From an uncultured Blautia sp. (GTDB lineage: Bacteria > Bacillota > Clostridia > Lachnospirales > Lachnospiraceae), in assembly GCA_946557785.1 (NCBI GenBank), contig CAMNTH010000002.1, forward strand, positions 1 to 64,000: a stretch of DNA of 64,000 nucleotides, in the 5' to 3' direction. Each line of letters opens with the position of its first letter. Within the stretch, counting starts at the first letter, position 1. This document shows, in pieces, positions 1 through 9,256 of this stretch. The notes beneath the pieces were generated by a model, which was given only the letters and a program-made list of their open reading frames with translations, was not told where the DNA came from and did no database searches. Both the position numbers and the translations under genes were made by a program.

Positions 1-536
1 CAGGAGGGAAGACCTATTATTTCAGTGAGGGATATGGGATTGCCCAGACTGGATTTCGGACAATAGAGGGAAAGAAGTATTATTTTGATCCGGAGACAAA
101 GGCGGCATTGACCGGAACGCAGATAATAAACGGGAAGCTGTATCACTTCGATGGAGAAGGCGTCCTCATTTCAGAAGGAAGCGGTTTTATAAGGAAAGGG
201 GACAAACTCTACTATATACAGGAAGATGGAAGCTACGCGAAGGGCCTGAAGGAGATCGAAGGAAAGGAATATTATTTTGACACGGTGACAGCCGCAGTGC
301 GCACGGGTTTTCTTAATGTAGGAGAAAAAAAATACAGCTTTGCCGGAGAGAACGGAAGTGCAGTATATGGAGTACAGGCGTGCAGCAACGGATACACCTA
401 CTATCTGGAAAAAGGAGGGAAATATAGGAAGGGCCTTCAGATATCAGGAGGGAAGACCTATTATTTCAGTGAGGGATATGGGATTGCCCAGACTGGATTC
501 CAGACAATAGAGGGAAAGAAGTATTATTTTGATCCG
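1..536 (+). repeat. Recent long direct repeat inside the wall-binding gene
   Basis: Bases 1-92 recur at 445-536 with only two mismatches (offset 444 bp), although other repeat units in the same gene share only a protein pattern. This indicates recent duplication or gene conversion of a multi-repeat block. Confidence 0.85.
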
Positions 537-3500
537 CAGACGAAAGCCGCAGTTGTTGGTTTATATGAGATTAATGGGATAAAATACGGGTTTAAAGATG
601 ATGGATCACAATATATGGCTGAATTTGCGGTGCTTAATGACAAGGCCTATTATTTTGATGCATATGGAAGAGCAGTCAATGGGTTAAAGGTAATCGAAGG
701 AAAATCTTATTATTTTGATCCTGTAACGTCTGCGGCGGTAACAGGTTTTCGAAGACTGGATAATGGTATTTATTATCTGTTTGATGGTATTCATGGAGCG
801 AAAACAGGTTTTCATGTAGTTGACGGTAAAAAACGCTATTTTTACACTGATGGAGCAATGGCGCGTGGAATGGTCAGCATTAAAGGTAAGAAGTACTATT
901 TTGACTGGAAAAATGGAGAACAAAAAACAGGACTTATTGAAATAGGAACGAATAATTATATATTTTTATATGAAAATGGCATATTTGCAACAGGCTTGTT
1001 TCATTATGCAGGAGGAGAAGTATATTATTTTGATGAAATATCCGGTGTTGCTAAGTCTGGATGGATTACTATAAATGGACAAAGCTACTACTTTAATCCT
1101 ATGACTAAAGAAGCAGTGCATGGCTTTTGCGAAATAGAAAATGCGACATATTTTTTTGACGATGCCGGGATTATGCTTACCGGACTTCAGGAAATCGACG
1201 GAAAGCTTTATAGATTCTATACAAATGGAGTTATGCTTTATGGATATTACATTGAGAATGGAAATATATATTATTTTAATAACGAAACAGGAGAGGCAAT
1301 TACCGGACTGTTTGAGTATGCCGGAAATACATATTTCTTTGATGGAATTAATGGTGCATTGAAAGGACTTCAGATAATATCTGGTAAGACATACTATTTT
1401 AGTAATAATGGTATTATGAAAAAAGGATTGGTAACTGTAGACGGAACAATATGCCATTTTGACCTAAACACAGGAGAATTGACTACCGGATTTGTTCAAA
1501 ATGAATCCAATAGATATTACTTTGATGGATTAAATGGATTTGTGACTGGCTTGCGGAGAATTGACGGCTGCTATTATTATTTTAGAAACAGTGGAGTGAT
1601 GTATACAGGCCTTATTACAATTAACAATAGGACATACTATTTTGATTTAGAAACAGGGAAATCAATATCGGGTTTGTTTACATCAGATAATGGATTCCGC
1701 TATTATGTTGACAAAGATGAGGGAGCACTTTCGGGTTTACAGACAATTCAGGGTAATCTGTATTATTTTGGCTCTGACGGTACAATGCGTTATGGAATCG
1801 TACGGTTGGGCGAAAATGCATATTATTTTGATCCAGCTACAGGTGCAGCAGCTGCTGGATTTGTAACAAATGGAGAATATACATATTATGCTGAAGGAAG
1901 TCAGGGGTTGGCTACCGGCCTTCGGAAAATTGATGGAAAAGTATACTATTTCAATCAACTTGGAATTATGCAGACAGGTCTTCGAAGAATAGAAAATGTA
2001 TTATATTATTTTGATGAAATGACAGGGGCTAGTCAAATCGGTTTCTATAGATCGGATTCTGGTTATACTTATTATCTGGATGGCATAAATGGTGCATTGA
2101 CTGGTCTGCAAAATATTGATGGAAAGATATATTATTTTGGCCCTTCAGGAAATATGAGAACAGGTCTTTTTGACGTGACAGTGAATGGCGAGATAAAGAG
2201 ATATTTTTTTGATCCTCAGACTGGATATGCAACATTTGGATTACAGGATGGGGGAAATGGTTATACTTATTATTTCTATGAAGACGGCACTGTTCATAAG
2301 GGATTAAAAGAGATTGACGGAATAAAGTATTATTTCTCTACCACTTATGGAACGATGGGAACAGGGGCAAGGTATGTTGACAATACATACTATTACTTTG
2401 ATACGGTGACGGGTGCCATGAAAACGGGAATTATCAATGTAAATGGAATAGACTATTTCTATCTTCCGGAGGGCGGAAGAACCTCAAATGTAGAAATTGC
2501 ATCTGAAAATGGATTTGTGACCGTGAAGGGATGCGTTTATTATTTTCCAGAAAACAGCGATAAGTATTCTACAGGCTTAGTTAAAACTTCTGACGATGAG
2601 TTTCACTTTTTTGATGATAATGGTGTAATGCTTACCGGTTTTCGAATGGTTGACGGAAAAATGAAGTATTTTAACCCCGAGACAGGAATTATGCAGACAG
2701 ATATTTTGGAATTAGACGGCCGGAGATATTTTTTCAGTGAGAATGGAGATTTAATAACAGGATGTGTGAAAAATGAGGGCATTTTATATTGGATCAATGT
2801 AGATGGAAAGAAGATAAACGGTTGGATAATAGATGAAAATAACCAAAAATATTATTGCAGTGACGGAAAGATTATAACCGGTTTTGCGAAGATTGCTATA
2901 AATGGAGGTTCTACAGAAACATATTATTTTAATCCGCAAACAGGTACGATGCAATCGGGCTTGGTTTCTATTGGGGGTGAAACATATTACTTTTCCGAAA
3001 ACGGTTCTATGCAATATGGTTATTATAATTTGAGAGGTAAAAGATACTATTTTGACTTGGAGACAGGTGGGAAGAAAACAGGTATTATTCAAATAAGCGG
3101 AAAAAAATATTATCTATCTGAAGCAGGAAATTTTGCAGGTTTCGTAGAAATAAACGGAAAAAAATATTATTTTTCACCTATCAGCGGCGAAATGGCAACA
3201 GGTATTTGTAAAATAGACGGTATTCGTTATTATTTTGACCCTCAAACAGGAGAGATGATTACTGGTTTCTTAAAGCTAAAGGATCGAACTTTCTATTTAT
3301 CAGAGAACGGGTATTTATATGGTCGTCAAATTATTGATGGGGATATTTATTTCTTTAATACTGATACCGGTGCTATGCAGTATGGAATTGTTAACGAAAG
3401 TCAGGAAAAGTATTTTTATAATTTCGAAGACGGAAAACAGAGTACTGGTTTAAAAGAAATAAACGATCATTTGTATTATTTTGATCCTGAATTGAAGTCT

Positions 3501-4517
3501 ATGGTTACAGGTTGGCAGAAAATTGGGGGAAAGACATACTATTTTAATCCTCAATCAGGTGCGGCAACCTCTGGGTCTGTAATTATAAGCGGCTGCCATT
3601 ATTATTTTGATCCGGAGACACATGAATTATTTACGGGCTTCAAACAGATTGGTGCCTTTACTTATTATTTCACTGATCATGGAGTATTAACTGGTTTGCA
3701 AAACATTGGAAATAATACATATTATTTTGATGAAAAATCAGGTTCTATGAAAGTTGGTTATTATAAAATTAATAATAAGAGGTACTATTTTGACCCTTCG
3801 TTAGGTGCGATGCAGTACGGAAGGATTACGGTTCCATCAGGAAGAACACTTTATTTTAAAGAGGGAGGAGGAAATGCAACTGGTTTTATAGAAGACAACG
3901 GAAGAATGTATTATTATGATGAAGTAGACGGATTTGAGGTGCATGGGTTTATGTCACTTGGAAATATCCTGTACTACTTTGATGAGGAAAAAGGTATGCT
4001 ATCAAATACTTCAATTATAGTGGATGGAGTTCGCTATGAAATTGATGGGGATGGAAAAGCATCTGTTATTGTAGATGATAATAGTTCCGATGCAGAAAAA
4101 ATGTTGGCAACAGGGTTAAAGTATATTGGATATCCATATTCCTATGATTTTACTCAAGGAATTGACTGTAGTGGATTAACGATGAAGGCTCTGGAGGCAA
4201 TTGGAGTTTCGGCACGAAGATATGCGTATGAGCAGTGGTATGATTTCAAAAATAGTGATTATATTAAGATTACGAATATAAATGAATTATGCCCAGGTGA
4301 TTTGATTTTCTTTTCCAATGGCAATTGTAAGAATGGAGAGGAATGTGAGTACTGGAATGAAGTACATCATGTTGGTATTTACTTTGGTGAAGGAAAAATA
4401 CTGGAGGCAATTAGTGAAACAGATACCAATGCTGGTATTACCTTGGTAAGGAATTTAGAAGTACAGGATAATCCGTATATATGCCTAATGGTGCGGTGCA
4501 TAAACAAGGCTATTTAG
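1..4517 (+). CDS. Giant cell-wall-binding repeat protein with C-terminal NlpC/P60 domain (5' partial)
   Basis: The frame is open from base 3, so the N-terminus and any signal peptide lie outside the window. About 1,350 residues are degenerate repeats of roughly 20 aa built on the pattern 'TG...I.GK.YYFD..TG', the glucan/choline-binding (CW_binding) type that folds into aromatic ligand-binding hairpins. The last ~140 residues (from about base 4090) are an NlpC/P60 cysteine-peptidase domain: the catalytic Cys is in DCSG and the His in HHVGIYF. The family cleaves peptidoglycan stem peptides at the cell surface. The repeats probably anchor the enzyme to a decorated wall polymer, which fits the LicD and TarI-like genes downstream. 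The first ~560 bases read less AT-rich than the rest and contain a recent duplication. The ligand of the repeats (choline, glucan or other) cannot be told from sequence. Confidence 0.9.
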   Translation, partial: GGKTYYFSEGYGIAQTGFRTIEGKKYYFDPETKAALTGTQIINGKLYHFDGEGVLISEGSGFIRKGDKLYYIQEDGSYAKGLKEIEGKEYYFDTVTAAVRTGFLNVGEKKYSFAGENGSAVYGVQACSNGYTYYLEKGGKYRKGLQISGGKTYYFSEGYGIAQTGFQTIEGKKYYFDPQTKAAVVGLYEINGIKYGFKDDGSQYMAEFAVLNDKAYYFDAYGRAVNGLKVIEGKSYYFDPVTSAAVTGFRRLDNGIYYLFDGIHGAKTGFHVVDGKKRYFYTDGAMARGMVSIKGKKYYFDWKNGEQKTGLIEIGTNNYIFLYENGIFATGLFHYAGGEVYYFDEISGVAKSGWITINGQSYYFNPMTKEAVHGFCEIENATYFFDDAGIMLTGLQEIDGKLYRFYTNGVMLYGYYIENGNIYYFNNETGEAITGLFEYAGNTYFFDGINGALKGLQIISGKTYYFSNNGIMKKGLVTVDGTICHFDLNTGELTTGFVQNESNRYYFDGLNGFVTGLRRIDGCYYYFRNSGVMYTGLITINNRTYYFDLETGKSISGLFTSDNGFRYYVDKDEGALSGLQTIQGNLYYFGSDGTMRYGIVRLGENAYYFDPATGAAAAGFVTNGEYTYYAEGSQGLATGLRKIDGKVYYFNQLGIMQTGLRRIENVLYYFDEMTGASQIGFYRSDSGYTYYLDGINGALTGLQNIDGKIYYFGPSGNMRTGLFDVTVNGEIKRYFFDPQTGYATFGLQDGGNGYTYYFYEDGTVHKGLKEIDGIKYYFSTTYGTMGTGARYVDNTYYYFDTVTGAMKTGIINVNGIDYFYLPEGGRTSNVEIASENGFVTVKGCVYYFPENSDKYSTGLVKTSDDEFHFFDDNGVMLTGFRMVDGKMKYFNPETGIMQTDILELDGRRYFFSENGDLITGCVKNEGILYWINVDGKKINGWIIDENNQKYYCSDGKIITGFAKIAINGGSTETYYFNPQTGTMQSGLVSIGGETYYFSENGSMQYGYYNLRGKRYYFDLETGGKKTGIIQISGKKYYLSEAGNFAGFVEINGKKYYFSPISGEMATGICKIDGIRYYFDPQTGEMITGFLKLKDRTFYLSENGYLYGRQIIDGDIYFFNTDTGAMQYGIVNESQEKYFYNFEDGKQSTGLKEINDHLYYFDPELKSMVTGWQKIGGKTYYFNPQSGAATSGSVIISGCHYYFDPETHELFTGFKQIGAFTYYFTDHGVLTGLQNIGNNTYYFDEKSGSMKVGYYKINNKRYYFDPSLGAMQYGRITVPSGRTLYFKEGGGNATGFIEDNGRMYYYDEVDGFEVHGFMSLGNILYYFDEEKGMLSNTSIIVDGVRYEIDGDGKASVIVDDNSSDAEKMLATGLKYIGYPYSYDFTQGIDCSGLTMKALEAIGVSARRYAYEQWYDFKNSDYIKITNINELCPGDLIFFSNGNCKNGEECEYWNEVHHVGIYFGEGKILEAISETDTNAGITLVRNLEVQDNPYICLMVRCINKAI

Positions 4518-4585
4518 TAAAACTTAAGCGGTGCATGCATGGGATGCTGGATGTAGTATAGTGATTTGGATATGGAGAGTAGTAA

Positions 4586-5221
4586 ATGAAAAATCTTGTT
4601 ATTGTCGGAGGCAGCGGCTGTGGACGAGAAGTACTGCAGTGGGCGAAAAAAGTAAATAAAATCGAAAATCGTTGGAAAGTTAAAGGTTTTCTTGACGATG
4701 ATTTGAATGTACTTGATGGTAAAAAATGTGGTATTACTGTTCTTTCCAAGGTTGATGATTATGTGATTGAACCGGGGGATGAATTTGTTTGTTGTATCGG
4801 ACATAGCAATGATCGCAAAACTGTTATGGAGAAATTAAAAGCGAAAGGAGCTGTGTTTACTACGCTTATACATCCTAGTGCGGTAATTGCGGATTCATGC
4901 ATACTTGGCGAAGGGGTAATTATATATCCTTATGCTCTTGTTTCTGATAATGTATTTATTGGTGATGGATGTATTATTAATATGTATTCATCCGTTGCAC
5001 ATGATTCAGTGCTGGGTGAATACTGTACCATCAGTGCGCATTGTGATATTACTGGAGGGTGCAAGCTTGGAAACAGAGTGTTTATGGGATCAACTTCTCA
5101 GGTGATTCCGGGGATGCATATTGGAGATGATGTGTATATCTGTGCCGGAAGTTCAGTCATGACAAATATCGGTAATGGTATGAAGGTATTTGGAAATCCT
5201 GCAAAAATCGTAAAGTTTTAA
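4586..5221 (+). CDS. NeuD/PglD-family sugar O-/N-acyltransferase
   Basis: This 211-aa protein has an N-terminal Rossmann-like nucleotide-sugar binding part (VIVGGSGCGREV) and a C-terminal left-handed beta-helix of hexapeptide repeats (from about residue 95, e.g. GEGVIIYP, GDGCIINM). The His in SSVAHDS matches the catalytic base of PglD/NeuD enzymes, which acetylate sugars in the cytoplasm. GGAGAG lies 5-10 bases before the ATG. The next gene is an acyl carrier protein, so the acyl donor may be an acyl-ACP rather than acetyl-CoA; that is inference. Family assignment is secure, substrate unknown. Confidence 0.85.
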   Translation: MKNLVIVGGSGCGREVLQWAKKVNKIENRWKVKGFLDDDLNVLDGKKCGITVLSKVDDYVIEPGDEFVCCIGHSNDRKTVMEKLKAKGAVFTTLIHPSAVIADSCILGEGVIIYPYALVSDNVFIGDGCIINMYSSVAHDSVLGEYCTISAHCDITGGCKLGNRVFMGSTSQVIPGMHIGDDVYICAGSSVMTNIGNGMKVFGNPAKIVKF

Positions 5222-5261
5222 AGCTGTGATGTCCCGTTTTAAGTAAAATAGGAGATTGATT

Positions 5262-5471
5262 ATGGAAAAATTTTTAGAGTTTGTGGCTGAAATCATGGAG
5301 GTTGATGTGAATGGAATCAGTATGGAGACGCTGTATAAAGAAGGAAAATGGGATTCACTGATGCTGTTCACACTTGTAATGGAGTTGGAGGCTGAATATG
5401 GCGTGTCTATTCCAATTGAAAAACTTGGTAATATAAAAACAATGAGGGATCTTTATGACCTTGTGGAATAA
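5262..5471 (+). CDS. Acyl carrier protein
   Basis: A 69-aa acidic helical protein with the phosphopantetheine attachment Ser in the GKWDSLML motif (about residue 31). The ATG at 5262 has AGGAG at 5249-5254 with good spacing; a TTG six bases upstream is less likely. It lies between an acyltransferase gene and an FkbH-like gene and not next to fatty-acid synthase genes, so it is probably a dedicated carrier for a hydroxyacyl or glyceryl unit used on a surface glycan (inference). Confidence 0.88.
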   Translation: MEKFLEFVAEIMEVDVNGISMETLYKEGKWDSLMLFTLVMELEAEYGVSIPIEKLGNIKTMRDLYDLVE

Positions 5472-5525
5472 AACGTATCAAACATTGGAATTCCTCTTAA
5501 CATTTGAAGGAGATTATTGCTTGCG

Positions 5526-7184
5526 ATGGCTAAAACAAAGGAAAAGGTAGCAGTTTTGTCAAATATAATGGTGGATTTGATTGTGAGTAAGCTGCGCAGA
5601 AAATATGATTTTTACCTGCCGGAGGGGTTTGATACTTGGGTGCAGGAGGCTGTTGATCTCACTTCCGGTTTATACAATGAGAGAGTGGATGCGGTTATTG
5701 TTCTCTTAGATGGAACCGAAGCGCGTTCCTGGAAAAGTTCTTCCGAAGGAGTGAACCGACTCATTCTATGGAAGCAGGCATTGACGGCACTAACAAATCA
5801 AATCACTAATATACCAATATTTGTTTCTACAATAGATATCAGGGAAAACAGGATAAAGTCACTTTCAGAGAGAAAGCAGAAGTACGAACTGGAAAATGAA
5901 TGGTATCAGCATGTTCAAATTTTGGCAGAGACTAAGATGAATGTATATTTATTTGACCTTGCGGATAGAATCGCTGAAATCGGACGAAAGCAATTTTATT
6001 CCAATAAAATGTGGTATATTAGCAGCATGCCGTATTCAAGACAAGGACTATTTGCTGTCTGCGCTGAGCTTGATAGGCTGCTTAATGCTGCATTTAGTGC
6101 AAGAAAGAAGATTATTGCCGTTGATCTTGACAATACACTTTGGGGTGGTTTTGCCGGTGAGGATGGCATAGATGGTATTGAGCTTTCTGCGCATAAAGAA
6201 GGACAGCGTTTTTATGATTTCCAACGTCAACTTTTGGAGATGAAAAACAGGGGCATTTTATTAGCTGTAAATAGTAAAAATAATCCTGAAGACGCAGAAA
6301 CTGCAATTTCCAAACATCCGGCTATGCTTCTCAGAAATGAGGACTTTGTGATACGAAAAATCAACTGGGAGAGTAAAGCTGTAAATCTTAAGGCAATGGA
6401 GAGAGAGTTAAATCTGACGGAAGGAGGATTCATCTTCATTGATGATAATCCGGTAGAGCGTGAGACGGTAAAAAATTTATGTCCGGATGTTTTTGTTCCG
6501 GAATTTCCGATGGATTCTACAGAACTTATAACTTTGGCAGAAACAATATGGTTTGATTATTGTATGCCACTTCGCGTGATCGACGATGATATGAAAAAGA
6601 CTTTAATGTACCGGGAGGAGGAAAAACGCAGGCATGACAAGTGTGGCAAGCTTAGCTTGGATGATTTTATTTCCGAATTGAAGATTACTGTTGATATTCA
6701 TTCTATGCGGTTCGAAGAATTGGATCGCGTAACACAACTTTGTAGCAAAACAAACCAGTTTAATGTGACCAGTAAGCGGTATACACGGTCAGAGATTGAG
6801 GAGATGGCTGAAGATTCCAATAATGCGATTTATGTAGTTTATTGCTCAGATAAGTATGGAGACAGTGGGCTTGTCAGTGTAATTATCCTAATGGAAGGGG
6901 AACGAGATGTGCACATTGATACATTTTTAATGAGCTGCCGTGTAATGGGAAGAAAACTGGAATACGTGATACTGAATGAATTGGCGGCATGGTATGCAGG
7001 AAAACGAAGGATTATAGGTGAATTTGTCCCCACAGAAAAAAATGCTCCGGTAAAGGAACTTTATGATAGACTTGGATTTGAACTAGTTTCAGACGAGAGT
7101 GGACATAAGATATATGAGCTTGATGTGTCTGAATATAGAAAAAAATCTTTTGACAATTATGATAATATTCGATTTGAGAAATAA
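5526..7184 (+). CDS. FkbH-like HAD-IIIC protein (putative glyceryl-ACP-forming enzyme)
   Basis: About 552 aa in three parts: an N-terminal SGNH/GDSL-like region; a central HAD-IIIC domain (IIAVDLDNTLWGG with the DxDxT nucleophile motif, later SKNN and FIDDNPVERE); and a C-terminal GNAT-like domain (about residues 390-540). FkbH-family enzymes take the glyceryl group of 1,3-bisphosphoglycerate, dephosphorylate it and load it on an ACP, and an ACP gene directly precedes this one. The start is uncertain: AAGGAG at 5507-5512 is four bases from a TTG at 5517 and 13 from the ATG at 5526. The final product is unknown; the surface-glycan context suggests polymer decoration rather than polyketide synthesis. 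Confidence 0.82.
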   Translation: MAKTKEKVAVLSNIMVDLIVSKLRRKYDFYLPEGFDTWVQEAVDLTSGLYNERVDAVIVLLDGTEARSWKSSSEGVNRLILWKQALTALTNQITNIPIFVSTIDIRENRIKSLSERKQKYELENEWYQHVQILAETKMNVYLFDLADRIAEIGRKQFYSNKMWYISSMPYSRQGLFAVCAELDRLLNAAFSARKKIIAVDLDNTLWGGFAGEDGIDGIELSAHKEGQRFYDFQRQLLEMKNRGILLAVNSKNNPEDAETAISKHPAMLLRNEDFVIRKINWESKAVNLKAMERELNLTEGGFIFIDDNPVERETVKNLCPDVFVPEFPMDSTELITLAETIWFDYCMPLRVIDDDMKKTLMYREEEKRRHDKCGKLSLDDFISELKITVDIHSMRFEELDRVTQLCSKTNQFNVTSKRYTRSEIEEMAEDSNNAIYVVYCSDKYGDSGLVSVIILMEGERDVHIDTFLMSCRVMGRKLEYVILNELAAWYAGKRRIIGEFVPTEKNAPVKELYDRLGFELVSDESGHKIYELDVSEYRKKSFDNYDNIRFEK

Positions 7185-7199
7185 AAAGCGGGGGATAGT

Positions 7200-7592
7200 A
7201 TGAAAATTGATCATATAGGATATGCAGTAAAGAACATCGGCCAAGCATTGGAGTCTTTTGAGAATCTGGGATTCACTTTTGAACCGATTGTCGATGATCC
7301 TGATCGGAATATAAGGATTGCTTTCGGCGAAAAGGATGGATATAGAATAGAACTTGTTTGTTCGTTAGATAAGTCGAAAAAATCACCCGTTCATACCTAT
7401 CTTAGCAATGTGGGTCCCATACCGTATCATATATGTTATCGGTCGATGAACTTGGACGATGAGGTGGAAAAACTAAAGCGGCAAGGGTTTAAAGTGATTA
7501 TTGAGGCAAGTCCTTCTATAGCGTTTTTGGGGAAAAGGGTTATATTTATGATGAACCTGGCTTTGGGGCTGTTTGAGATTGTTGAAGCATAA
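7200..7592 (+). CDS. VOC-fold protein, methylmalonyl-CoA epimerase/glyoxalase-like
   Basis: A 130-aa vicinal-oxygen-chelate protein with the paired beta-alpha-beta-beta-beta pattern. Likely metal ligands are the His of KIDHIGYAV, the His of PYHICYR and the Glu of GLFEIVEA, as in methylmalonyl-CoA epimerase. It starts 15 bases after the FkbH-like gene with GGGGGA before the ATG, so it is probably co-transcribed. A role as epimerase of a 2-substituted acyl thioester on the neighbouring ACP is plausible but inferred; VOC proteins are functionally diverse. Confidence 0.75.
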   Translation: MKIDHIGYAVKNIGQALESFENLGFTFEPIVDDPDRNIRIAFGEKDGYRIELVCSLDKSKKSPVHTYLSNVGPIPYHICYRSMNLDDEVEKLKRQGFKVIIEASPSIAFLGKRVIFMMNLALGLFEIVEA

Positions 7593-7607
7593 TTGGAGGA
7601 AAATGTT

Positions 7608-8522
7608 TTGCTCACATTAAAGAAAAACTATGCGTCTTTGGAAAGCGGTTCAGGCAATCTTTATGAACTTTCTGATGAAGATATAAGGAAAGTACATGAA
7701 GTCCTTTTAGAGATTTATGATGATATATTTACATACTGTCAGAAGTATGGTCTTAAACTAATTGCAGGCGGAGGAACTGCTCTTGGTGCTGTCAGGCATA
7801 GTGGCTTTATTCCTTGGGACGATGATATGGACTTAAATCTCACAAGGGAAGATTATAAGAAATTCATAAGTTATTTTGAGGATGAATTAGGCCACAAGTA
7901 TGACTTATTAGCTCCAGGATATAAAAGAGGTGCTTCGTGTTTTCTTATGCGAGTCCTTAAAAAAGACTCAACGTTTCTTAACATGATTGATGAATCATCC
8001 CCATATCCCACGGGAATATATATTGATATAACTCCTATAGATTACGCTCCGAATAGAAAAGAATTTCAGATAATCAAAGGGATAATAGCTGATGTACTTA
8101 GATTCGTTTCGTATAGTGTTTATTGGCATCAATATAAAAGCAAAAGTCTTAAAGAATTTATGACAAATTCTGAGGGGAAGATGTATTACAAGCTGAGAAT
8201 GCTGACGGGTGCCATTTGTTCTTTTACATCCGCAGAAAAATGGTTTAAGTTTTTTGATAATTATATTCAAGGGAAAAAAAGTAACTATGTAACAGTAGCT
8301 GCAGGAAGAAATAGGTATTGTGGTGAGCTTTATTCAGTAAATACTTTTTTTCCGCTGAAAAAAGCTGTTTTTGATAATAGAACGGTTTATGTCTATAACG
8401 ATATAGATGTCTATCTTAAAGGCCTTTACGGGGATTATATGAAAATACCGGATCCGAAAGACAGGGAAAAGCACTTGTGGCTGTGTCTGGATTTTTGCAA
8501 AAGCCGAGGCAAATTAATATGA
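7608..8522 (+). CDS. LicD-family phosphotransferase
   Basis: This ~304-aa protein carries the LicD nucleotidyltransferase-fold signature LIAGGGTALGAVRHSGFIPWDDDMDL, broken here as LIAGGGTALGAVRHSG and FIPWDDDMDL, where the Asp cluster binds metal. LicD proteins transfer phosphocholine or other phospho-alcohols from CDP-activated donors to surface glycans and teichoic acids. The TTG at 7608 is preferred because GGAGGA (7595-7600) precedes it by seven bases; a TTG at 7593 overlaps that site. Its TGA overlaps the ATG of the cytidylyltransferase gene (ATGA), giving tight coupling with the likely maker of its CDP donor. Confidence 0.88.
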   Translation: MLTLKKNYASLESGSGNLYELSDEDIRKVHEVLLEIYDDIFTYCQKYGLKLIAGGGTALGAVRHSGFIPWDDDMDLNLTREDYKKFISYFEDELGHKYDLLAPGYKRGASCFLMRVLKKDSTFLNMIDESSPYPTGIYIDITPIDYAPNRKEFQIIKGIIADVLRFVSYSVYWHQYKSKSLKEFMTNSEGKMYYKLRMLTGAICSFTSAEKWFKFFDNYIQGKKSNYVTVAAGRNRYCGELYSVNTFFPLKKAVFDNRTVYVYNDIDVYLKGLYGDYMKIPDPKDREKHLWLCLDFCKSRGKLI

Positions 8523-9229
8523 ATATAGCAGTTATTCTGGCTGGCGGTACAGGACAGCGAATAAATTTGGAGACAAAGCCAAAGCAATTTCTGGAATTGC
8601 AGGGGAAACCTATTCTAATTTATACAATGGAAGTGTTTCAGCAGGCACCTTCTATAGACGTAATTATTCTGGTAATGATTGAAGACTGGATATCATATAG
8701 TAATAAACTGATTAACCAGTATGAAATATCAAAAGTGAAAGAAGTTATACCGGGAGGAAGCACAGGGCAAAAATCAATATTCAATGGTGTTTCGAAAGCA
8801 TATGAATTATATCCGGATGATAGCATTATATTAATACATGATGGTGTACGGCCGCTTATTGATGTGGAAACAATTGAAAAATGCATAGAATGTGTTAAAG
8901 AAAAGGGTAATGCTATTACCGTATCACCTGCGCTGGAAACGGTTACTTTGATTGCAGAAGAAGGAGAAGTTGGTAAAATCCTGCCACGGCACAATTGTCA
9001 GATAGCGAAGGCTCCTCAGTGTTTTATTCTAGGTGATATCTATAAAACCCATCTTAGAGCGCAGGCAGAAAGAAGGCTGGATTTCGTTGATTCGGCATCA
9101 CTAATGCAATTTTACGGAAAAAAGCTGTACACAGTAATGGGGACACCGGAAAATATAAAGATTACTACGCCAGGAGATTTTTATATTTTCAAGGCAATAG
9201 TAGATGGGAGGGAGTTTTCAGATATTTAG
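8519..9229 (+). CDS. IspD/TarI-family cytidylyltransferase (probable ribitol-5-phosphate type)
   Basis: About 236 aa with the CTP-binding start LAGGTGQRI and KPKQFLELQGKPI, then HDGVRPLI and the C-terminal NIKITTPGDFYIFKAI typical of TarI more than of IspD. It should form a CDP-activated alcohol such as CDP-ribitol in the cytoplasm. The ATG overlaps the licD stop by ATGA. The glycan context, with licD before and an SDR after, favours a teichoic-acid-like role over isoprenoid synthesis, but the exact substrate is not visible. Confidence 0.85.
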   Translation: MNIAVILAGGTGQRINLETKPKQFLELQGKPILIYTMEVFQQAPSIDVIILVMIEDWISYSNKLINQYEISKVKEVIPGGSTGQKSIFNGVSKAYELYPDDSIILIHDGVRPLIDVETIEKCIECVKEKGNAITVSPALETVTLIAEEGEVGKILPRHNCQIAKAPQCFILGDIYKTHLRAQAERRLDFVDSASLMQFYGKKLYTVMGTPENIKITTPGDFYIFKAIVDGREFSDI

Positions 9230-9256
9230 GATATAGGCTACGATTGGAGTAAAATA

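Noticed and set aside
1-4000. CRISPR-like array in the repetitive first 4 kb
   Set aside because: Repeats are coding, variable and spaced by the protein pattern; there are no constant repeats with unique spacers.
4518-4585. RNA gene or promoter between the repeat protein and the acyltransferase gene
   Set aside because: No tRNA-like cloverleaf, clear promoter boxes or stable hairpin could be seen in the 68 bases.
8519-9229. IspD of isoprenoid synthesis
   Set aside because: The fold is shared, but the ATGA overlap with licD and the TarI-like C-terminus favour teichoic-acid-type CDP-alcohol synthesis.
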